From Aeoliella straminimaris (lineage in GTDB: Bacteria > Planctomycetota > Planctomycetia > Pirellulales > Lacipirellulaceae), in NCBI RefSeq assembly GCF_024054565.1, contig NZ_JAMXLR010000043.1:1-64000 (forward strand): a DNA stretch of 64,000 nucleotides. The letters are read 5' to 3'. Both the position numbers and the translations under genes were made by a program. Shown here one piece after another: positions 38,297-46,794 of the stretch. Each line of letters opens with the position of its first letter. Position 1 is the first letter of the stretch. Under the pieces are notes generated by a model. It did not search any database, had not been told where the DNA came from, and worked only from the letters and a program-made list of their open reading frames with translations.

Positions 38297-41200
38297 TCAC
38301 TGCAGTTGATCCATGCCCCGTTCGTTGCGAATTTCCTTGCGGAGTTCCAGAACCTCGGGAACGCTCATGATGCGGATCGTCCAATAGAAATCCGCCACCT
38401 GGTAATCTTCCAGTCCTTGATAAATGTCCCGCAGCAACTGGGTGTGGTCGGCATTGTTCAGTACAGCGATCGCCCGATAGGCGAGCTTGTCGAGTTCTTC
38501 CGAAGGTTCGCTGTTGGCTCGGTAGTCGAGCAGCGGCTCCAGTCCCTTGGCATCTTCGAACAGTGTGAGCAAATAGCCGGCGTAGGCCGCCATCTCGGGA
38601 TCGTCGGCGTCCAACAGTGGCCGCACGTGCTTCGACTCGAGCCGGAATGGCGGCGCAGGCACAATGGGCTGCCCGGTGTTCGAGTAGATGGTGGTCGATG
38701 GCCGCTGGACGAACAGCCCGGTGGCCGGCAACTCGGTCATGGCGTCGGCTCCCATTGCCAGAAACCGCAGCGCCACTCGGCGACGATGGTCGTCGTCGCC
38801 CGTTAGCGCGGCAATGGCGGCCTTGTTGCTTTGGTTGCGACTGCCGACCAGCAGGGAGATCTGGAAAGCGTCGCTCCGCAATGCCGCGTCGGCCGACTCA
38901 TCTTCCATCAACCGCTCGGCCCCCTCGCGGGCCGCATCGGGGGCAAACTGGATCAGCATGTTGATCGCAGTTAGTCGCTTGATCGCGGTCCCTTCGTCAA
39001 TGTGAGCCGAAATCTTCTCGGCCAGCTCGTCGCGGTGCCGGGCGGGCAGACTGTCGGTGTCGTAGTAGCGATTGCCCAGGTACCCCTGCATGATGGCCCG
39101 CTGGGTGGTGTCCGCCGTTTCGGACGAAGCATCTTCGCGGTCGAGCAACTGCCAGTACAGCTCGGTGGCCCGGGGATCCCGCATCTTGGAGAGCTGGTCG
39201 AGCACGTTCGCACGCAGCGTGTCGACATCTGCCAGTTCGTACAGCTTGAGAAACACGTCCGCGCGGTCTTCCCACACCAACCACCGTAGTACGGCGGATG
39301 CCTCGCGCAGGCGTTTGGGATCGTTGGCTGCCTCGGCCAGCAACACCGGCACCGCTTCGGCCGACTCGCCCAGCGGCACCAAAGCCAGGGCGGCCGCCGT
39401 GCGCTGCTCGGCATCGTCCGACTCCATCATTTCGCGAAGCGGCTGGCGGAGTTGCTCGGTCCATTCGGGCCGGTTCTCGCCGGTGTATACCCCGCGAAGC
39501 CATTCGTCGACCGGGTTGGGACGCTCGGGTTGCTCTTGTTCGTCGGCTGACGTTTCTGCTTCTTGCCGACCGGGCTCGGGCGGTTGCTGGTTGTTAGCAG
39601 GGGACACCGCGGGCGCCTCGCTGGACTGCTGGTCCTCCTGCCACAGGGGCTGGGCCTGGTCGTCGCTGGACGCTTCCGTCGCTTCGGCGGCGGCGGGTGC
39701 TTCCTCTGCTGTATCCTCAGCGTCAGTATCCTCAGCGTCGGTCTCATCCGCATCTGGCAATTCTGCCGGCGGGGCAGGTTCGCTTCCGAAGAAACTACCA
39801 AATAGCCTCGAGATGATCCCGCCACGGGGAGCGGGTGCTTCGGGGACGATCAAGTCTGCTTCCCCAAACGGATTCTCGCCCGAGGGCGGTACACCAAACA
39901 GATCGGCTTCTCCGGAAAACGTGACCTCCACCACCGTGCCCGGCCGATCGGTGTCCAGCAGTCCCATCATCGCGGTGGTTCCGGCCAAACGGACCTCGCC
40001 GGCCGGGTCGCTGATGGCGGCGATCAATTCGTCTTCGATGCCCTCGTCAGTAGTCGCACACAAACCACGAATGGCGGCAGCACGCACCTTGGGATCGTCG
40101 CTCTTGAAGAACCGCTGCAGGTGTGGCACCGCCGCCTCGCGCATTTGCGAGCCGCGGGCCAGCATCTGCACAATCTGCGAAGCGAGTGCCGGGTGTTTCA
40201 TGGCCGCTTCGACCAAGGGCTCGACGGCCTCCTTGCTGTTGACTTTCTGGAGCGACTCCAGCGCCTTGCTCACCACAAACGCGTCGGGGTCCTTAATCGT
40301 TTCGAGCAACGCGAGTTGGGCCTGGCGGGTGCCGTCGTCCGACTGCACGCCGGGGCCATAGATGTAGTTGTTTTTCAGCGTCTTGCCGATCGCTTCGGCC
40401 GCCTCGGCACGAACTTGCCAACTATCGTGCTTTAGCAGCTTGATCAAGGTTGGGCGGGCTTGCTTGGCACTGGTCTCGCGGAAATAGCGAATGGCGTGCA
40501 CCAGCAGGTTCGGGTCGTGCTCCTGCTCGACGTAGTCCATTACCCGCTTCAGCATGGTGGTCGACCCATCCTCGGCCAGTTGTTTGAGCACCGCCGCGCG
40601 GACGTTGGGCTCGGGATCGCTGAGCAACGAGGCGAGTGCCTCGGTCGCCTGCTCACCTTCCAGCTTGCGAAGGCCGCGGAGACTGATCTCCCGCACCAAT
40701 GGATCGGCATCGCTGAATAGTTCCAACAACAGGGCTTCGTTGTCGGCTGTGCCCATCTGGGCGATCTCTTCGGCGGCCTGATGCCGGATGCTGGCGTCCG
40801 CGTCGGCGAGTCGCTCCAGGCCCCCCGGCCAATCGAGCACCAGTCGCCCAGGGGCGGCCAGCCGATACCGCAGAGCCACGAGCCGCTGGCGGGTCTCGTC
40901 GGTTTCCGCCGTGGTGAGTTGCTCCAGCACCTCGGGCAGGGCGCCGCTGCCCAGCCGGGCGATGCGTTCGCGAATGGCAATCACCTCGTCGGGCGGGACC
41001 GTGAGCATTCGCTGAATGTCGTTGCGAAGGGTCTCCAGCTCCTGGTTGGTCAGGGTCCGTGCCACGCCAGGCGTCAGCCGCGCGTCGATGGTCGTCATCC
41101 ACTGGGTCACCTCGTCCAACTGCTCGTCGGAGAGCGTCTCGGGCATCCAAGGATCGATCGAACCAAGCGGGGCCTGCCATTCGCTCATCAGCTCGAAGGC

Positions 41201-41818
41201 AGCCAACCGCTCCGCGAGGCTGCCATCGCGAAGCGTCTTGATCACGGCGCCGGCCGATGCCTTGGGGTACGGCAACAATCGCTGGATGGCCGCTTCGCGG
41301 AGCGAAGCGTCACGAGCGTCAAACTGCCGCACCACCCGCACCACTTCCAGCACGGTGGGCTCGTCGTCCGACATCAGCGCCGCGTCGACCGTGATGTCCA
41401 ACGAATCGCGGGCCTGCTTCAGCCAGTTGCGGAGCGGCTCGGCTTCCAGAAACCCGTCTTGCGAGGCGACGAGCCGGCCATGCGGAGTGAGCACTCGCAG
41501 GGCGGGCACGGCGCTAATGTTCAGCTTGGTGGCCAGTTCGGGCTGGTCGTCGATGTCGATTTCCAGCAGCGTGACCGTCGCCAAGTCTTCCTGCACCTCG
41601 GGCTTGGCAATCTCGACATCCAGCAGCTTGCACCACGCACACCACGGCGCACCAGCACGCACCAGGATCGGTTGCTGCTCGGCCAGCGCTTGTTTGGTCG
41701 CCTGGTCGTAATCGGCAAGCCACTCGAGCGGCGCATCTTCCGCTACGGCAACGCCCGCCATCGCGGCGATCGCCAGGAATCCGAACATCCGATTGCGCAA
41801 GTGGAAGTCCCTCTTCAT
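38297..41818 (-). CDS. Thioredoxin-like domain fused to a long HEAT-repeat array
   Basis: A 1173-aa exported protein. A signal peptide (about 1-26) leads into a thioredoxin-like domain (about 30-140) with the redox pair Cys60/Cys63 (WCAWCK) and the cis-Pro region AVPALRVL. The rest is HEAT/PBS-lyase-type repeats (about 150-650 and 790-1150; for example PEPNVRAAVLKQLAEDG). These are split by a low-complexity Glu/Asp/Ala linker (about 690-790). It reads as a periplasmic thiol-redox scaffold. The start lies 3 bp after the cytochrome gene stop, so the two are probably translationally coupled. Confidence 0.85.
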   Translation of the reverse strand: MKRDFHLRNRMFGFLAIAAMAGVAVAEDAPLEWLADYDQATKQALAEQQPILVRAGAPWCAWCKLLDVEIAKPEVQEDLATVTLLEIDIDDQPELATKLNISAVPALRVLTPHGRLVASQDGFLEAEPLRNWLKQARDSLDITVDAALMSDDEPTVLEVVRVVRQFDARDASLREAAIQRLLPYPKASAGAVIKTLRDGSLAERLAAFELMSEWQAPLGSIDPWMPETLSDEQLDEVTQWMTTIDARLTPGVARTLTNQELETLRNDIQRMLTVPPDEVIAIRERIARLGSGALPEVLEQLTTAETDETRQRLVALRYRLAAPGRLVLDWPGGLERLADADASIRHQAAEEIAQMGTADNEALLLELFSDADPLVREISLRGLRKLEGEQATEALASLLSDPEPNVRAAVLKQLAEDGSTTMLKRVMDYVEQEHDPNLLVHAIRYFRETSAKQARPTLIKLLKHDSWQVRAEAAEAIGKTLKNNYIYGPGVQSDDGTRQAQLALLETIKDPDAFVVSKALESLQKVNSKEAVEPLVEAAMKHPALASQIVQMLARGSQMREAAVPHLQRFFKSDDPKVRAAAIRGLCATTDEGIEDELIAAISDPAGEVRLAGTTAMMGLLDTDRPGTVVEVTFSGEADLFGVPPSGENPFGEADLIVPEAPAPRGGIISRLFGSFFGSEPAPPAELPDADETDAEDTDAEDTAEEAPAAAEATEASSDDQAQPLWQEDQQSSEAPAVSPANNQQPPEPGRQEAETSADEQEQPERPNPVDEWLRGVYTGENRPEWTEQLRQPLREMMESDDAEQRTAAALALVPLGESAEAVPVLLAEAANDPKRLREASAVLRWLVWEDRADVFLKLYELADVDTLRANVLDQLSKMRDPRATELYWQLLDREDASSETADTTQRAIMQGYLGNRYYDTDSLPARHRDELAEKISAHIDEGTAIKRLTAINMLIQFAPDAAREGAERLMEDESADAALRSDAFQISLLVGSRNQSNKAAIAALTGDDDHRRRVALRFLAMGADAMTELPATGLFVQRPSTTIYSNTGQPIVPAPPFRLESKHVRPLLDADDPEMAAYAGYLLTLFEDAKGLEPLLDYRANSEPSEELDKLAYRAIAVLNNADHTQLLRDIYQGLEDYQVADFYWTIRIMSVPEVLELRKEIRNERGMDQLQ

Positions 41819-41821
41819 CGT

Positions 41822-43177
41822 TCACTCCGATAGAGCGGTTGCCGGCTGGGTTCCGTGGACAATTTTCTGCCAGTACTCGCCGTAGTTGAACCGGGGACTG
41901 TTCTCCCGGTCGTGACACGTGATGCACTGGTTCTTGGATTGCTCGGCGTAGGCAGTTTTGACGTGTGGCGACTCGACATGAGCCAACGACGGCCCGTGGC
42001 AACTTTCGCAACCCACGTTCACCAGATCCGGCGTCGCCGAACGCGACACAAACCCGCCCGGCAGGCCGTAGCCCGTGGTATGGCATTGCTGGCAGTAAGA
42101 GTCGACCTCCGCGCCGGTGGCGGTAAGCGTGGCCCAGGCGTGGGCGTGCTTGCTGTTTTGCCAGAGCTGGCAGTCCTGTTGGTGGCACTTCTCACAACTC
42201 GCATCGCCGGCAACACGAAACCCCTCAGGCGGAGCGAGCGGCAGGTTGTCGACGAAGCTGGTCTCCGCGGGCGTAAGATCGCGGGCGTCGAGTTTCACGT
42301 AGTACGCGTCGAGGTTGTCTTTTTGTTCCGCGTCGTCGCCGTAGGCCTGGTCGAGTTCGACGATCTTCCCGTCCCACGACTTCGAGTCGCCCATCGGCGC
42401 GTCGAGCACCGCGATGAACTTGCCCTTGTTCGTCGCCGAGGCTACCAGGGTTGGCCCGCGATGCGTGGGCAACACGCTTTGACCGGTCGGCCCTCCCAAT
42501 ACCAAATCGGCCTCGGGCAGGTTGTCCGCCAGGTCCAGCAACTGCGGTTCGGGCAGGTAGGCGAGCACCACCAGCGTGTCGTACTTGCCCGCCAGCGCTT
42601 GAATTGTCCCACGTACCGCCTGCAGTGGTGGATCGACGGTGATTTTGTCCGTCGCGTAGTCGGGCGAGACGACTCCCACGATGGCGAACGTCCTGCCCGC
42701 CCGCTCGATGGAGACTGCTGGGTTCGCGATCTGGCCGCCATCGGCTAGCCGAGCGTTGCACGAAACCAGCGGCACACGGGTGCGGGCGGCCACTTTGGCC
42801 AGATATTCGGCACCAAAAGCCAGCTCTGCCCCGCCCAGATTGTGCGCGGCGACGGCGAGCAACTTCTCGCCGTCGAGTATGGCCTCGAACTTCAGCCGGT
42901 CGTACTCCGCGTCGCCACTAGCGGCGCCGCCGGCGTCGACATACAGCACTTCGCCTTGCTCCTTCAGATCGGCAATAAATGTTCCCCGTCGCAGCAGGCC
43001 ACCCGACTGATTGGCGGTGCAGCCGCAGGGCACGATCCACCCCGCGGTGTCGCCACTGGCGACCAGGGTGAGCTTCGCAGGTGTGTTGCTGCTGGGCTGG
43101 CAGCCAACGCAGTTACACAGGCACCAGGCTAGTGCCAAGAGCAGCGAAGTCGTGCGTGGAGAGCGAATAAGGCGCAA
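41822..43177 (-). CDS. Metallophosphatase-fold lipoprotein with tetraheme cytochrome c domain
   Basis: A 451-aa probable lipoprotein (signal to about residue 25, candidate lipidated Cys in VGC). Residues 35-300 resemble the 5'-nucleotidase/metallophosphatase fold (SGDTAGWIVPCGC, SGGLLRRGTFI, LYVDAGG, LVVLAYLPE), but several metal-ligand motifs look degenerate. The C-terminus has four CxxCH heme sites (CEKCH, CQQCH, CESCH, CITCH), as in cytochrome c554-like multiheme proteins. It is therefore likely a periplasmic electron-transfer protein. Placed between DUF4159 (21 bp) and thioredoxin-HEAT (3 bp) genes. Confidence 0.8.
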   Translation of the reverse strand: MRLIRSPRTTSLLLALAWCLCNCVGCQPSSNTPAKLTLVASGDTAGWIVPCGCTANQSGGLLRRGTFIADLKEQGEVLYVDAGGAASGDAEYDRLKFEAILDGEKLLAVAAHNLGGAELAFGAEYLAKVAARTRVPLVSCNARLADGGQIANPAVSIERAGRTFAIVGVVSPDYATDKITVDPPLQAVRGTIQALAGKYDTLVVLAYLPEPQLLDLADNLPEADLVLGGPTGQSVLPTHRGPTLVASATNKGKFIAVLDAPMGDSKSWDGKIVELDQAYGDDAEQKDNLDAYYVKLDARDLTPAETSFVDNLPLAPPEGFRVAGDASCEKCHQQDCQLWQNSKHAHAWATLTATGAEVDSYCQQCHTTGYGLPGGFVSRSATPDLVNVGCESCHGPSLAHVESPHVKTAYAEQSKNQCITCHDRENSPRFNYGEYWQKIVHGTQPATALSE

Positions 43178-43198
43178 GGGGTCAGCAACCGCTAGAGT

Positions 43199-43945
43199 CT
43201 AGAACATCAAGGTGTACGCCAGGATGTTGACGTTCACTTCCATGGCGTTGGTGATTTCGTTGCCGCCACAACAGCAGCAACCTTGCGTGTGAGCGGTGTC
43301 GTTCAAACCGTCCTGCGAGTATGCCACGCCCAATCGACCTGCGATCTCGATGCCCTCGATCGGCCGCGGCTCGCCATGCTTGGCTTTCAGCTCGCTGATG
43401 TCGGTAGCGGTGTGGTAAATGGCGTGGCTCATATCGAGCGGGCGGAGCGGGTGCTCGGGAAAGATGGTGGCCATCTCGCGGCGGAACGCCCGATCCCATT
43501 CCTGCGACGAACAACCGGACGAAGCCAGCAAAAAGCCGCCCCGCTCGATGTAACGACGCAGGTTCTGCCGCTCCTCTTCGGGCAGCGTGAAGTCGCCCTC
43601 GCCGGTCATGATCACCAGCGGGTAGCCATAAATCTCGCTGCTACTGAGCTTCACCGCCGAGAACCGCCGACTGGTAGAGATGGACGTTTTTTTCTCCGCC
43701 TCGATCAGGAAGTGATCGGCAAAGCACTGGCTGCTTTTCACGCCGGCGTACACCAGGTTGGCCACCTGCACCACGCTGTCGGGCTCGCCGCCCACCTGCC
43801 GGTGGTCGGGAATCTGCTGGACCTTGGAGGTGTTCTCCTCCGGCTTCTTGTCCTCGCCCGCGGCATGATGCACCCGCGCAAGTGCCACCAGAGCGAAGGC
43901 TATCGCCAGCCCAACTCGAGTTGTGAGTCGATTTCGAGTGCGCAT
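43199..43945 (-). CDS. Secreted DUF4159 protein with CCCC motif
   Basis: A 248-aa exported protein of the DUF4159 family, which has an amidotransferase-like alpha/beta fold and always accompanies MoxR-VWA operons in planctomycetes. Seen: a signal region (about 1-30), LVIMTGEGDFTLPEEER, the GGFLLASSGCSS nucleophile-elbow-like loop, and near the C-terminus a run of four Cys (QGCCCCGGNEITNAMEVN). ATG 43945 has AAAGGG about 8 nt upstream. An alternative ATG at 43978 overlaps the preceding stop as ATGA and would add 11 residues. Confidence 0.8.
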   Translation of the reverse strand: MRTRNRLTTRVGLAIAFALVALARVHHAAGEDKKPEENTSKVQQIPDHRQVGGEPDSVVQVANLVYAGVKSSQCFADHFLIEAEKKTSISTSRRFSAVKLSSSEIYGYPLVIMTGEGDFTLPEEERQNLRRYIERGGFLLASSGCSSQEWDRAFRREMATIFPEHPLRPLDMSHAIYHTATDISELKAKHGEPRPIEGIEIAGRLGVAYSQDGLNDTAHTQGCCCCGGNEITNAMEVNVNILAYTLMF

Positions 43946-43974
43946 GTCGCGTCCCTTTCGTTGGTTTGTGGCGT

Positions 43975-46770
43975 TCATTGCTGGTTCAGCTCCTCGGCCA
44001 ACTCCTGCAGGTAGCGACCCACCCGGCGGCGATAGCGGAGCGGCACCGAGCCCTGGCTGCTGCTGGCCGCTTCGGAAGTAACGTTCATGTCTACCCGGCT
44101 GGGATCACGGCCGTTGCCGCCAATGCCGTAGCCGCTGCCATCGCCCTGGCCGTTGGCCGCGGCGTTGCGAGTGCCTTGGCCCTGGCTCATGCCCGCCTGG
44201 CCCAGACTCTGCATGCCGCCATACATTCCAACGTTGGCGCCACCGCGACGAGCGCTGTAGCCCCCGCCGCTGCCACCGGCGCCCTGGCCAAAACCACTGC
44301 CGACGCCGCCCAAACCGGCTTCGCCTAGCAGTTGCTGTAGCGTGTTGCCCATCTTGCTGCCGAGCGTCGGATTGAACGACAGGCCTCCTTTGCATTGCCC
44401 CCCCATCCCCTTGCACTGTCCCAGCAGGCTTTCGAGGATGTCGGCCGCTTCGGTGGCCTTGGCGAGGGCCTGGTCGCCATTGAATTCCAGCAATCCCACC
44501 TCGGCGTCGAGCATCGCTTCGGTGGCGCCACTCTCCAGCACCGCCGAAGCGAACTTCAGAGCCGTGTCGCGGAGCTTATCGAGTCGCTCGTCACTGGGCA
44601 GCCGCTCGGCGCGCAGCTCGATGTCGGCCACCAATTCGTCGAGCTCTTCGCGAATTTGGCGCTGCTCGCCTTCCAGATCGCGCATGCGGGACTTCATGGC
44701 AGGATCGTCGGGCGAATCGAGGCCTTTGAGCACCGCCATCCGCTCGGCCAGGTCTCGTTGCCGCTGGACGAGCATGATGAACTTCGCTTCGTCTTCGAGC
44801 AGAGGGTAGACCTTCGAGAGCAAATCGAGTGGCAGACTCGCCTGCTGGTCGAACTGCTGGCGGCTTTCGCTGAGTTGGTTCGCCATCTTCTGCATTTCCT
44901 CGGAGGCCTCCGAGTTGGTGGCCGGCTTCTTCTTGGCGAGCGACTGGGCGGCTTCGGCGGCCTTGGCCAGGGCTTCGGCGGCCTTCTTCAGCTCGTCGGT
45001 CAGTGCCTCGTCCAGGTCGTAGGGCAGCAATTGCTCGGCCGCCTTTTCGACCGCTTCGGCTTCCTTGCCCATCTGGTCGGCCAGCTCATTCAGTTTGTCG
45101 CGAATCTCGTCCGCCAGCTCCGAATCGGGCGGCAGGTCGGCCAGTTGCTCTTCGAGCTCCTTGATCTCTTCGGCCATCTTCTCCATTCGCCGCGCGGCCT
45201 GCTGGTATTTGGAGGTCAACACCTCCAACCCCTGCTGCTGCCGCACCATCCGCTCGAACTCCTCTTGCGAAATGATCCGCACCGTGGCCACCGGGCTTTC
45301 GCTCGCTTTGGCACCGGCCGGATCGTTGTCTTCGACGCGGGCAAACACTTTGATCTCGTCGCCGGGTTGCAGACGATAGTCGGGCAGCGGCAAATACACC
45401 ACCTCATGCAACCGGCGGGGCGGCAGCTGTTCGATGTTGAACTCCAGCGGCAACGGACGCGAGTTGTTCAGGCTGCGGTATAGCTGCAGGCGCGCGACTC
45501 CGTAGTCATCTTCGGCCGCGATCTCGATCGGCAAGTTGATGTTCGGTGTAGCGAGCGACATCTCGCGGGGTTGCAGCATCCGCACGAACGGCTTTTGATC
45601 CTCCAGCAGCGTGATCGTCCCCGCAAACGGTTCGAGCGACTCCTGATGCTCGTTGTCGGCAACCGTTACCACAAACCGGCCGCTATGCATGATGGTAAAA
45701 GAGCCCGTTACCTCGTTATCCCCTGCAGCCACTGGCTTCAGGTCCACCATCTGCGCACCCTGCTCGGTGACGACTTCCACTCTGCCGGCCGACAGCGGGC
45801 GATTGCTCTTGGCCCACAGTTGGACTTCGGCCCCCGCCAGGCCCGACAGGCCACCTTCGGGTAGCGGCCCCTGATACATGGCCTGCCGGGCGTACTCGGG
45901 TTGCGTAACCTGAAAGCGGACCGCCTCGATGTTCGGTACCGTGATCACTTCGATCTGGAAGCGTTTGCTGCGTGCTCCTTCGGCGCGGACAAAGTAGCTG
46001 CTGGGCTCGGTAATGCGCGACAGCGCGGCTCGCCACTTGCCGTCGCCCTCGGGGAACATGGGCACTTCGTCCTGCTGGCCGTCGGTCTCGAGCACCAGCG
46101 TGGCTTGCTCGACCGGTTTGCCGGCCAGCGAAGCGCGAACGTCGAGCCCCTGTCCGTAGATCACCTCGGTGTTGCCGGGCGTGACTTCGAACTCCAGGCG
46201 GGAGAATGGCGGCACGTCCGCGTAAGGACTGGCGAAACGGTGCCACTGCGTGATAGCCAGCGTCGGCAGGCAAAGGCCAAGTATCAGGACGATGCCACCG
46301 AGCGAAAACAACACCGCGGCCGCACGTTTAGCCGGATCGGCCGGCACGGCAGACGAAGTTGGCACCTTCGCTCCGAGCACCGCCGCGCGGCTCACGGCCA
46401 TTTGACTCAGTCCCGCGCTCAGCGAATGCGAACCAGCCACAGCGGGCGTGCGAGAGAGTTCCCAACCGCTCAGCACCATGCCCCCCAGACCACCAGCCGT
46501 GTCCAATTGACGGGCGGCATATTCGTCGTTGGTGTGCTTCCAGGTTCGCCAGACGAGCAGTCCCAGCGCCCCCAAACCAACGATGCTGGCTACCATCATG
46601 GCAGCGATGCGGACTTGGGGAGCGAGCTCCCACACCAGATCGAGCCACATGGCTACCAGCAACAGACCGGCAGCGGCCACGATCGCCCAGCAACAAGCGG
46701 CCGTACCATCGATCCACCACTGCCGCTGACGAACACGCATTAACAGCGAGCTGACGCCGACGTTTTCCAT
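43975..46770 (-). CDS. Large DUF4175-like membrane protein
   Basis: A 931-aa protein. Transmembrane helices lie near 22-45, 52-78 and 150-172. A periplasmic beta-rich region (about 190-500) is followed by a long charged coiled coil (about 505-790: MEKMAEEIKELEEQLADL, KAAEALAKAAEAAQSLAKK), a Gly/Gln-rich low-complexity segment (about 815-900), and a short C-terminal helix (RRVGRYLQELAEELNQQ). The arrangement matches the DUF4175-type component of bacterial MoxR-VWA operons. No enzymatic motif. It probably forms a membrane scaffold for the VWA partners. Confidence 0.75.
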   Translation of the reverse strand: MENVGVSSLLMRVRQRQWWIDGTAACCWAIVAAAGLLLVAMWLDLVWELAPQVRIAAMMVASIVGLGALGLLVWRTWKHTNDEYAARQLDTAGGLGGMVLSGWELSRTPAVAGSHSLSAGLSQMAVSRAAVLGAKVPTSSAVPADPAKRAAAVLFSLGGIVLILGLCLPTLAITQWHRFASPYADVPPFSRLEFEVTPGNTEVIYGQGLDVRASLAGKPVEQATLVLETDGQQDEVPMFPEGDGKWRAALSRITEPSSYFVRAEGARSKRFQIEVITVPNIEAVRFQVTQPEYARQAMYQGPLPEGGLSGLAGAEVQLWAKSNRPLSAGRVEVVTEQGAQMVDLKPVAAGDNEVTGSFTIMHSGRFVVTVADNEHQESLEPFAGTITLLEDQKPFVRMLQPREMSLATPNINLPIEIAAEDDYGVARLQLYRSLNNSRPLPLEFNIEQLPPRRLHEVVYLPLPDYRLQPGDEIKVFARVEDNDPAGAKASESPVATVRIISQEEFERMVRQQQGLEVLTSKYQQAARRMEKMAEEIKELEEQLADLPPDSELADEIRDKLNELADQMGKEAEAVEKAAEQLLPYDLDEALTDELKKAAEALAKAAEAAQSLAKKKPATNSEASEEMQKMANQLSESRQQFDQQASLPLDLLSKVYPLLEDEAKFIMLVQRQRDLAERMAVLKGLDSPDDPAMKSRMRDLEGEQRQIREELDELVADIELRAERLPSDERLDKLRDTALKFASAVLESGATEAMLDAEVGLLEFNGDQALAKATEAADILESLLGQCKGMGGQCKGGLSFNPTLGSKMGNTLQQLLGEAGLGGVGSGFGQGAGGSGGGYSARRGGANVGMYGGMQSLGQAGMSQGQGTRNAAANGQGDGSGYGIGGNGRDPSRVDMNVTSEAASSSQGSVPLRYRRRVGRYLQELAEELNQQ

Positions 46771-46794
46771 GTCCCTACCCTCCCGGTTCGTTTG

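Noticed and set aside
38297..41818. Frameshifted pair of genes because of the low-complexity linker
   Set aside because: The frame is continuous through the Glu/Asp/Ala linker and HEAT repeats resume in the same frame, so it is one intact gene.
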